Assembly: GCA_024400995.1 (NCBI GenBank)
Contig: JAKSLU010000001.1
Location: forward strand, 1-64,000
DNA length: 64,000 nt
Source of the DNA: Bacteroidaceae bacterium
Lineage (GTDB): Bacteria > Bacteroidota > Bacteroidia > Bacteroidales > Bacteroidaceae
Direction of reading: 5' to 3'
Shown: one piece after another, positions 35,482 through 43,800 of the stretch
Layout: the number at the start of each line of letters is the position of its first letter
How positions within the stretch are numbered: position 1 is the first letter of the stretch
Notes under the pieces: model-generated
What the model was told of the DNA's origin: nothing
The model's database searches: none
What the model saw: only the letters and a program-made list of their open reading frames with translations
Position numbers and translations under genes: made by a program

Positions 35482-37179
35482 ATGAAACACACTCTCTATA
35501 TATTAATAATGTGTGCCGTGGTAGCTGTGAGTGCCTCGGCCCAGCGCAACCACAACTTTGAGACAGCTAAGCAGCTGGACATCTTCAACTCCCTCTATCG
35601 GGCCCTCGATCTCAACTACGTCGATACCCTCGATGCCAAAAAGCGTATAGGCGATGCCATCGACTACATGCTCGGCGAGATAGATCCCTACACCGAGTAC
35701 TACCGCGAGGAGGATACCGACAATCTCAAGACCCTCACCACTGGCAAGTACGCTGGCATTGGTTCCCCCATCGTGTATCGTCGTGATCTGGATTGTGCGG
35801 TGTTCTCAGCTCCCTATCCCGACATGCCCGCCTACCGCTTTGGCGTGCGCTCTGGCGACAGAATCAGGCGAGTGGACGGCACTCTGGTGAGCGGTGAGCA
35901 TCCCGAGGACACACAGAAGTACCTCTCCGACATTACCGAGAAGTTGCGTGGCGAGCCTGGCACGACAGTCGAGGTGGAGCTTGAGCGTCCCCTCTCTGCA
36001 CCTACATCACAGGGTGACACGGTGCAGCAGTTGACTCTCCGCATAGTGCGCGAGCAGATACGCCGCCCCAACGTTGTACTGGCCAAAATGCTCGATGAAA
36101 ACGTCGGTTATGTCTATCTCGCAGGCTATACAGAGAATGCCGCCGACGAGCTCAAGTTGTCCCTCCAGTCTCTCAAGACGCAGGGCATGAGGTCCCTCGT
36201 CTTTGATCTCCGTGGCAACGGTGGTGGTCTCTTGCAGGAGGCCGTCAAGATGGTGGGTCTCTTCGTCAAGCGTGGCTCTGAGGTTGTCAGCGTGCGCGGT
36301 CGTAGTGAGCGCGTCAACGAGGAGTACCGCACACCCATCGAACCCCTCGACCGCAAGATGCCCATCGTTGTGCTCACTGACTATGGTACGGCCTCGGCTG
36401 CCGAGATTACGAGCGGAGCCCTGCAGGACCTGGACCGCGCGGTGATAGTCGGCAACCGCACTTACGGCAAGGGTCTTGTGCAGCAGAGCGTGTCGCTGCC
36501 CTACGATGGTGCGCTCAAGTTCACTGCAGCCAAGTACTACATACCCTCCGGTCGTTGCATTCAGGCCCTAGACTATGCCCACCGAGGAGAGAACGGCCAG
36601 CCCCTGCATCTGGCTGACTCGCTCTGCAAAATCTTCCATACCGCAGCCGGCCGTCCCGTGCGCGATGGTGGTGGCATTACCCCCGACGTGGTGGTAGAGC
36701 AGGACACGTTGCCCTCGCTCATAGGCTACCTGCGCCTGAGCACGCAACTCTTTGATTGGGCTGTGAAATATCAGAACGCCCATCCCACGATTGCACCCGC
36801 CTCAGAGTTCCAACTTTCTGCCGATGAAATGGCCGAATTTCGTCAGTATCTCCATGAACACGGCTTCAGGTACGACAACCAGAGCAAGCGCAAGCTCCAG
36901 GAGCTCCGCGACTGGGCCCGCGTAGAGGGATATAGTGCGGACTCATCGGAACTTTTCGACAAGCTCGAAGCAACGCTCACACACAATCTTGACCACGACT
37001 TTGAGCGCTGGTACGAGGAACTGCGCTCCGTGGCCGAGAGCGAGGTGCTGGGCAACTACTATGGCGATGCTGGTCCTACCGAGCGTATGCTGCGCGATGA
37101 TCCCGTCGTCAGGGAGGCCTGCGACATACTCCACGACAGTGCGCGCTATGCGCAGATACTCTCGTCGCAGAAAAAGTAG
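35482..37179 (+). CDS. S41 family C-terminal processing protease (CtpA/Prc-like)
   Basis: 565 residues from the ATG at 35482, which opens a proper signal peptide (ILIMCAVVAVSASAQ). A PDZ domain (about 85-185, FGVRSGDRIRRVDG) is followed by the tail-specific protease domain with GYVYLAGYT and DLRGNGGGLLQEAV. Ser305 in GTASAAEI and Lys330 in TYGKGLVQ form the expected Ser/Lys dyad. A C-terminal helical region of about 150 residues is usual in Bacteroidetes members. It probably acts in the periplasm on envelope proteins. The composite repeat element begins 9 nt after its stop codon, with no separate terminator. Confidence 0.93.
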   Translation: MKHTLYILIMCAVVAVSASAQRNHNFETAKQLDIFNSLYRALDLNYVDTLDAKKRIGDAIDYMLGEIDPYTEYYREEDTDNLKTLTTGKYAGIGSPIVYRRDLDCAVFSAPYPDMPAYRFGVRSGDRIRRVDGTLVSGEHPEDTQKYLSDITEKLRGEPGTTVEVELERPLSAPTSQGDTVQQLTLRIVREQIRRPNVVLAKMLDENVGYVYLAGYTENAADELKLSLQSLKTQGMRSLVFDLRGNGGGLLQEAVKMVGLFVKRGSEVVSVRGRSERVNEEYRTPIEPLDRKMPIVVLTDYGTASAAEITSGALQDLDRAVIVGNRTYGKGLVQQSVSLPYDGALKFTAAKYYIPSGRCIQALDYAHRGENGQPLHLADSLCKIFHTAAGRPVRDGGGITPDVVVEQDTLPSLIGYLRLSTQLFDWAVKYQNAHPTIAPASEFQLSADEMAEFRQYLHEHGFRYDNQSKRKLQELRDWARVEGYSADSSELFDKLEATLTHNLDHDFERWYEELRSVAESEVLGNYYGDAGPTERMLRDDPVVREACDILHDSARYAQILSSQKK

Positions 37180-37187
37180 GGAAAAGT

Positions 37188-37348
37188 CGTGCACTTGTGC
37201 ACTTTCTTTGTAACAGTTTGGTATAGAGTATGTTATGAGTGTACAGGCCGTACATTTTTGTGCACAGCTGTGCACAAAAATGTACGGCCTGTACACTACC
37301 AAATATGTAGAGTATCAATGCGTTACAAGGCAAGTGTACAAGTGCACG
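37188..37348 (+). repeat. Composite intergenic element, palindromic block, copy 3 (contains a perfect 60-bp palindrome)
   Basis: Ends are inverted repeats: CGTGCACTTGTGCACTT at the left, and AAGTGTACAAGTGCACG at the right. Nested inside are TTGTAAC/GTTACAA. At the exact centre, 37238-37297 is a perfect 60-bp palindrome; its right half begins CTGTGCACAAAAATGTACGG and ends CCTGTACACT. A shared CAATGCGTTACA lies at 37316-37327. It sits between the convergent S41 protease and btuG genes. Confidence 0.9.
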
Positions 37349-37392
37349 GGTTTTTCTCAAAATATTTTTGAGTCTTGCTAGCAAAAGCAAAT

Positions 37393-37474
37393 TACCCCCT
37401 ACGATAGTTTTTCTTATCGTAGGGGGTAGTGCTTCCTAGTGTAGGGAGTAGTTTTCCCTGGAGTAGGGGGGTAG
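37393..37474 (+). repeat. 22-bp repeat array, copy 3, with leading hairpin
   Basis: Units lie at 37408-37429, 37430-37451 and 37452-37474 (22, 22 and 23 bp), each ending GGGTAG or AGTAG. An inverted half unit in front makes a stem ACCCCCTACGATA / TATCGTAGGGGGT (37393-37428) that could act as a terminator for either neighbour. 37180-37499 holds only the element and this array. Confidence 0.75.
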
Positions 37475-37499
37475 GGCGGTGGTGCGCAGGCTGTGCGTG

Positions 37500-38579
37500 T
37501 TATTTTGTCTCTGGACGGAATACGACATAGTAGGGGTGGACGCCCGTCTGGTATGTATGCAGGAGTTCGTTCCTGGAGCTGTACTCATGGAGAGTGCCGA
37601 GACTGCTGTAGGCACTGGCAGCCCCATCGCTTGTGACGAAGAGATGCCCGTTCTCAGGGTTGATAAAGGCTGCAATGGGGGCGGCCGGTTGGCTCTCACC
37701 CTGGAGCGCGATGTCCTGGGCCTTGCCCGTGCGCGTATCTATGATACTATAGCTTGACTTGGTGCTGACTTCGGGGTAGTTGCTATAGTCCGATTCAGTC
37801 TTGATGACATAGAGGACATTGAGCAGAGGAGAGGTGGCGATGATGCTGCCGTCGGCGTACTTTTTAGCCTTTCCATCGGAAGAAATCTGCCATACTTCGG
37901 GCTGAATATCGGCAAAGTTGCCGCTGCATACGGTGTAGATGCATCCTGAGGCATCCACACCCATCTGGTCGTACGGGTTGAGCCCTACCTCGATGTCCTC
38001 GACCTTGGTGTAGGACTTGGTATCGACCACTGCCACGCTGCGACCGAGAGGGGCGGAATAGTCGGGTGTCCAAGGAGCGCAGTTGACATAGACTCTGCCT
38101 GCGGAGTAGAGACAAGCATAGGGACTCGGGCCAACGTAGGTGCGGACAATCTCCTGAGTGGCTGCGCTGATACGTGCCAACTGACCATCGCTCTCGGTGA
38201 CGTAGATGTAGGTGCCATCCGTGCAGGCATACTGGGGAAAGTTGAGCTGAATGCGGCCAACGATAGAGTGGGTGTCCATATCGATGATGGTCAGACTGCT
38301 GGAGGCGTTGCAGGGTACATAGAGATGGTGGCCTACGATGACACCATTTTCAGGCGTGTCGCCCAGGGTACCATTGCCCAGTTGGAGCTCCGGAAAAAAC
38401 TCGGTGAAATCGCCGAAAGAGAGCGTTCCCGTGATGTTGTCGTAGTAGTTGCCCTGGTTGATCACATAGTAGCCAGAGCAGCTGACGCTTGGAAAATGGG
38501 GAGGTTCGGGACTATCCTCTGAGCAGGATGTGACGAAGAGGCAGCCGACGGCTGCCAGGAGCGATAAGAATTTTTTCAT
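37500..38579 (-). CDS. btuG: BtuG-like surface vitamin B12-binding lipoprotein (DUF5074/YncE-like beta-propeller)
   Basis: 359 residues from the ATG at 38579. Lipobox cysteine at about residue 17 (LFVTSC) followed by SEDSPE, a surface-lipoprotein export-like sequence. The body is a repeated beta-propeller of YncE type with blades such as LTIIDMDTHSIVGRIQLN, ISAATQEIVRTYVG and VAVVDTKSYTKVEDIEVG. Its start overlaps the stop of the TonB receptor gene (TAATG), and both follow a cobalamin riboswitch. Established knowledge: in Bacteroides, BtuG is such a lipoprotein, forms a lid on BtuB and binds B12 very tightly. The name here rests on fold, context and riboswitch. Confidence 0.88.
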   Translation of the reverse strand: MKKFLSLLAAVGCLFVTSCSEDSPEPPHFPSVSCSGYYVINQGNYYDNITGTLSFGDFTEFFPELQLGNGTLGDTPENGVIVGHHLYVPCNASSSLTIIDMDTHSIVGRIQLNFPQYACTDGTYIYVTESDGQLARISAATQEIVRTYVGPSPYACLYSAGRVYVNCAPWTPDYSAPLGRSVAVVDTKSYTKVEDIEVGLNPYDQMGVDASGCIYTVCSGNFADIQPEVWQISSDGKAKKYADGSIIATSPLLNVLYVIKTESDYSNYPEVSTKSSYSIIDTRTGKAQDIALQGESQPAAPIAAFINPENGHLFVTSDGAASAYSSLGTLHEYSSRNELLHTYQTGVHPYYVVFRPETK

Positions 38580-40507
38580 TAGTGTATTTTTATGGTTAGA
38601 GTTAGTCGGTAGGAGATGCCCGGCATGGGATAGCGGGCAATCACAAAGTAGTGCTGGTTGGTGAGGTTGAGTGCATCGGCACGCAGGACGAGTGAACAGG
38701 GCCTGCGTGTGAACGCAAAGCGGTGCCACAGACTGAGGTTCATCTCGTGATAGCGTGGCAGGATGGTCGATGGGACACTCGGCGTGAGAGTCGTCGTGCG
38801 CTGAGCAGCCGCCGTCAGGGAGAGAGTGGCGTTGACCCAGGGATTCTCCCAGCCGAGCGAGACGGCTCCACTGTGCAGGGGGGAGTAGGGTAGCTGGTGC
38901 CCCTCGGCCTGTGCACGCTGATAGCTGTAGTTGCCAGCCAGACTGAGGATGTGGCGCCGGAGTGTGAGAGTGCTCCGTACGATAGCGTCCAGTCCAGCAG
39001 TGCGAACGTGGTCCTTGTTGACGGTACGCCAGACAAAGAGGTTGTAGGGAATACTCACGATGCGGTCGCGGACACGCCCCACGTAGGCGTCAGCAGAGGC
39101 CGTCAGGTCCAGATGCTGATAGTGCCGGGAGAAGACAATCCCTGTGCCGAACTGCCGGGTGAGCTCTGGACGCAACTGCGTGGAGCCCAGATGATAGTAG
39201 TAGTTCTCCGTAAAAGTGGGGGAGCGGAAAGCCTCCTTGTAGTGCGCCCTCAGTTGGACTGCCGGACAGGGACGGTAGGAGAGGGCTAGAGAGGGGGTGA
39301 GGCGGTGGATGTCTCGCGCCGTCTGTCCCTGCGTAGTTGAGTGGCTTGCCCCTGTGTGGTTGTGGACGTAGTGGTCTATCAGTCTCAGTGTGGCCTGTAG
39401 CCCAGCCCATCGGTACTGCATGGAGAGAGCCTGCTGGAGGTAGTGGCGCACGGCGTTGTTGTCGGTGGGGAGGTTGGAGTGCAGCGTCTGTAGTGTGTAG
39501 TCGGCGGAGTAGGCCAGCCCCAAGCGTGGAGTGGGCTGGTAGGACAGTCCCGCTGTGGTGTAGGCCTCCTGCTGATCGTAGTTCTGACGTTGGGGACCTG
39601 TGGGTGTGGGACTGTTGTTGCGGTAGTGACTCTGCTGCCATGCGTAGCGCCCTGCCGCCTGCCACTGCACGGGGTGGGGCAGACGGCTTCTCCACTGCAG
39701 TGATGCCAAGGCCTCCTGCTCGTGCAGTCGTTCCGTGCCCGCCGTGGGGTTGTAGTAGATGACGGGCCCAGGTAGATGGCGGTTGGCTCCCCAATAGTGG
39801 ATCGCGCCGTCCAGCTGTCCCCGCAGTAGCGTAGAGCGGCAGGCCAGCTGCCCCCGACCTGAACTGAACTGGGAGTTGTGACGGCGCAGATGTTCTCCCC
39901 CAAATACGTAGGGGTAGTCGTTGTCGGCCATCTCGCCGCGCAGACTCTCGCAGAACTGGGTGCGGGGGCCTGCCTTCTGCGTGGCGGAGAGGCGGGCTTG
40001 CCAGGCATTCCATGAGGAGTGGGTGAGGGTGATTTCCTCCGATGAATACGGACGAAACCTGTGCGACTGGAGTGAGAGCGTGGCTGCCGACATGGTGCGT
40101 ACTGGGCAGAGGAGATCGGACTGCTCGCCTATGGTGAGAGAGAGGGCACTGAGGTCTCCCAGATCGTAGCGGGAGAGGTCCACGGCACCCTGCTGTGCGT
40201 TGCTCGTGGGCAGGCCGTCGAGCACAATCTGTGTGTGGGCTGCTCCCATGCCACGGACGCTGACCGTCTTGAGGCCACCGGCGCCACCATAGTCGCGCAA
40301 GTTGATGCCGGGCAGCCGACGCAGGGCATCGGAGAGCGAGGTCGTCCCCTGCCGCATGAGGGCCATGGAGTCGAGACTATAACTGGGCACATCGGTAGGC
40401 TGTCGCAGCCGGTGGGCTGCGACCTGTGCCTCGCGGAGTGTATCTACACGTTCCGCTTCTGCGGCGAGTGGCCGCAGTGTAATCAGTAACAGAAATAGTC
40501 TGTTCAT
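38579..40507 (-). CDS. btuB: TonB-dependent vitamin B12 receptor BtuB
   Basis: 642 residues. A weak signal peptide (about 1-17). The plug domain (about 30-150) contains LSDALRRLPGINLRDYG and VSVRGMGAAHTQIVLDG, then a 22-strand barrel ending in YRLTLTIKIH. It lacks the carboxypeptidase-like domain of SusC proteins, as expected for a classic receptor. Ligand assignment comes from the cobalamin riboswitch in its leader (40554-40764) and the btuG partner. It takes B12 across the outer membrane with TonB energy. btuCDF and TonB genes are not in the window. Confidence 0.92.
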   Translation of the reverse strand: MNRLFLLLITLRPLAAEAERVDTLREAQVAAHRLRQPTDVPSYSLDSMALMRQGTTSLSDALRRLPGINLRDYGGAGGLKTVSVRGMGAAHTQIVLDGLPTSNAQQGAVDLSRYDLGDLSALSLTIGEQSDLLCPVRTMSAATLSLQSHRFRPYSSEEITLTHSSWNAWQARLSATQKAGPRTQFCESLRGEMADNDYPYVFGGEHLRRHNSQFSSGRGQLACRSTLLRGQLDGAIHYWGANRHLPGPVIYYNPTAGTERLHEQEALASLQWRSRLPHPVQWQAAGRYAWQQSHYRNNSPTPTGPQRQNYDQQEAYTTAGLSYQPTPRLGLAYSADYTLQTLHSNLPTDNNAVRHYLQQALSMQYRWAGLQATLRLIDHYVHNHTGASHSTTQGQTARDIHRLTPSLALSYRPCPAVQLRAHYKEAFRSPTFTENYYYHLGSTQLRPELTRQFGTGIVFSRHYQHLDLTASADAYVGRVRDRIVSIPYNLFVWRTVNKDHVRTAGLDAIVRSTLTLRRHILSLAGNYSYQRAQAEGHQLPYSPLHSGAVSLGWENPWVNATLSLTAAAQRTTTLTPSVPSTILPRYHEMNLSLWHRFAFTRRPCSLVLRADALNLTNQHYFVIARYPMPGISYRLTLTIKIH

Positions 40508-40553
40508 AGGCGTCCTCCCGTGTCCTCCTCGGGGCAGTTGTGGGAAATCTTCA

Positions 40554-40764
40554 GTGCGGCAGGTCTCCTGGCTCGTTGCCGTGATAGCGCCTTCTCAACC
40601 CCGTCGGCAGATGCAGCCAACTCGGGCCAATGGCTTCAGGCTATCACGATGAGCAACATACAGTTGCGGGACAGCGCCGGACTCACACCGGCTTCCCTAT
40701 TATCCGAACTCCACCTCGGCTTGTCCCTCCGTGAAGGGGGCTGAAAATGTAATTCGGCACCGCA
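40554..40764 (-). promoter_or_regulatory. Cobalamin (vitamin B12) riboswitch
   Basis: On the - strand, the conserved core reads AATAGGGAAGCCGGTG, then AGTCCGGCGCTGTCCCGCAA and CTGT. Later comes the B12 box GAGCCAGGAGACCTGCC (ending near 40558). The flanks TGCGG and CCGCA close the P1 stem. It precedes btuB by about 47 nt, so B12 should shut off btuB-btuG expression. The B12 box is close enough to the start for control of translation. Confidence 0.96.
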
Positions 40765-40772
40765 AGCGAGTG

Positions 40773-40780
40773 CAAAAGTA
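40773..40780 (-). promoter_or_regulatory. btuB-btuG promoter, -7 box
   Basis: On the - strand TACTTTTG followed by CACTCGC, just upstream of the riboswitch 5' end. Confidence 0.65.
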
Positions 40781-40801
40781 CAAAAAAAACTGCAAATAGT
40801 G

Positions 40802-40831
40802 TTTGCAATCCAAAAGTTTTGAGTAATTTTG
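40802..40831 (+). promoter_or_regulatory. Promoter of the C1-like/LamG protein gene
   Basis: -33 TTTG (40802-40805) and -7 TAATTTTG (40824-40831) with 18 nt between, 22 nt before the ATG. It diverges from the btuB promoter. Confidence 0.65.
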
Positions 40832-40853
40832 TCGCGAAAATATACATTATACT

Positions 40854-43800
40854 ATGAAAAATATCCTACGCGTATGTGCAGTATCGGCCTTGATGGCCGT
40901 CTGCAGCGGTGCTACGGCACAAGACTGGGACCAGGAAAAGTTCCCCGACTATCGTCCTGGCAACTTCAATCCAGACCCCCAGAGTATAGCCTTCGGTCAG
41001 CAGTTCACGGAGGCAGAGCGTACGGGCCTTTGCCCTGAACTCCGCATGAAGCGCGATGCGGCCCGCCGTGCCAAGCGCCGTGCTGAGGGCGAACAGAGTG
41101 TCCGTCCTGACCATGTGCACAATGGGGCTACCAAGTATTTTGCTCCAGTATTCAACCAGGATGGTGGCTCCTGCGGCAGCGCCTCGCGTATAGGCTATAT
41201 GTTTACGCATGAGATCAACGCCTTCCGCGACCTCGATGGTAGCAAGCCTGAGAACTACTATCCCACCCACTTTGTGTGGCTGCACACCTATGGCCAGTCT
41301 GGCAAGGACGAGTTCGTGGAGTATGTAGGCGTGCCCAATGCCAAGACTTATGGCGGACAGACTTACAGCAAGCTCTTTGGCTACAACGATGAGAGCGACC
41401 CTGACTTTGGTTGGATGAACGGCTACGACAAGTGGTACTCCGCCTTCTCCAATCGTATGCTCAAGCCTACGACCAATGCCTATAGCCTGGCCACTGAGGC
41501 TGGACGTGAGTGGGCCAAGAACTGGCTGTGGAACCACTGCGGCGATACCGACTTCAAGGCTGGTGGCCTGATAGGTCTCGGTGTGGCCTCTGGTGGTCAG
41601 TGGCATGACATCCCCAAGACCGAGGCCAACGACAAGGCTGGCGTCACGGGCAAGAAGTACGTGCACGAGTGGGGCGTAAGCGTTGACCACGCCCTCACGA
41701 TGGTGGGCTACGACGACCGTATTGAGTTCGACCTCGACGGCAATGGTGTCTATGGCGAGATCGACAAGGACGAGGTAGGTGCCTGGATTATCGTCAACAG
41801 CTGGGGTCAGTGGTGCAATGGTGGCTTTATCTATTGCCCCTATGCCTTTGCAGGTTCCATGTTCAACAACGATGCCTCTGCAGGCAGCCGCACCTTCAAC
41901 CAGAACTCCTGGTGGTACGGTGAGCTCTATCGTGTCCGCAAGAACTACAAGCCTCTGCGCACCATCAAGGTCAAGATGGACTACTCCCACCGCTCCGAGC
42001 TCTGCCTCAGCGTAGGCGTGAGCGACGACCTCAGTGCCACCAAGCCCGACAAGAGCATGCAGCTCCACCACTTTATCTGGGCTGGTGATGGCAACTACGG
42101 CAACGGCATAAAGGAGCAGACGGGCACCGATGCCAACGGCAAGCCGACCTACAAGAACACCAACTATGCTCCCGAGGTGCCCATGCTCGGTAAGTGGGCT
42201 GACGGCAAGATGCACGATGAGCCCATGGAGTTCGGCTACGACCTGACCGACCTTTGCGCTGGCTACGACCAGAGCAAGCCTCTCAAACTCTTCTTCATGA
42301 TCGACTCCCGCACCAAGAACGGCTCTACCTATGCCAAGGGCTCTGGCCATATCTACCACCTCTCCATCGTGGACTATAGTGAGAACGAAGGTGGCGTAGA
42401 AACTCTCTTCGATTTGGGTGAGACTGGCGTGGCTGATGTGCCATGCAAGAAGCAACTCACCTGGAGCACCGTGGTCTATGGTGACCAGCTCTTTGCTCCT
42501 CTCAATCCCAGCATCCACGACAACACCCTCTCTTGGCAGGCTCCTCAGCAGAACGGCCGCACCCTCACGGGCTACAATGTCTATCTCGATGGCAAGCTCC
42601 TCGGTACCACTACCTCACTGACTTATGCCCTCGCAGGTGATGGTACCTATGGCATTTCTGCACTCTATGGCAACAAGGAGAGCAGCCAGGTGACTGTGGC
42701 TACGGCTATCCGCAAGCAGGAGAAGAACGTCTGTCTCGATCTGAGCGAGGGCAATGGCTTCACCATCCCCGACGTATTTGCCTCTAAGTACCCCAAGGCT
42801 ACTATGGAGTACTGGATCAAGCCCAAGAGCCTCAAGAACTGGAACAACGCCGCAGGTGCGTGGGGCAGCTTCATGTTCCACTGCAACAGCAACGGCCATC
42901 TCACCGCAGGCTGGAATACCAGCAACCGCTGCGAGACCAGTACAGCCCTCAAGGTCAACCAGTGGAACCACGTGGCTATGACCGTGAATGGCTCAAGCTT
43001 TACGTCCTACATCAGCGGTGCTTGTTGTGGTACGGTCTCTGGTGGCTCTACATATTGCCGCCTGGTTCGCTTTGGCAATCTGACCTTCTCTAATAGCGGC
43101 AACGGCGCACAGGATTGTGCCTACGACGAAATCCGTATATGGGATACCAACCACACTGCCACCGTCATCAAGAACGAGAAGGATGTAGAGTTCAGTGGCG
43201 AGCTCATCCCCGCAGGTCTGCTGGCCTACTACAAGGGAGACATTATATATATAGATGGATGGCCCTACCTCCGCGACTGCGTGGGAGGTCACCATGCTCG
43301 TCTCACTACCGACGACAAGAATACCTACGCTGAACTGGAGAGTGACAAGGTCTTTGCTGATGAGGTAACCTCTGGCACCTTCAACTCCACCACCGTCAAG
43401 ATTACCGCTCCCACTGGCACCATCTATGCTGGCGTTCCTGCCAAGTTTGAGGGCGTCTATCCCGATGCCGCCAAGACCATCGCATGGAACTGCGAGGCCA
43501 TCGGAGTGAAGGGTGTTGCTGCCAAGCAAATCAGTGCAATCTTCCCCGCCGCTGGTACTTACGAACTCTCTTTCACTGCAAGCAGTGCTGATGGGACCAA
43601 GACCTACACGGCTACCAAGGAGGTGACCGTAGAGGAAGCTCCCGCTCCCGAGGCTGAGTTCGTGGCCTCCTCCACCAGCGTGGCAGCTGGTCAGAATGTC
43701 AGCTTTATGCCTGCTAAGCCCATGACCGACCACATCTACGAGTGGAGCATGCCGGGTGCTATGGTGACGAAGGCCAACACCATCGCTGCTGCCGCTGCCT

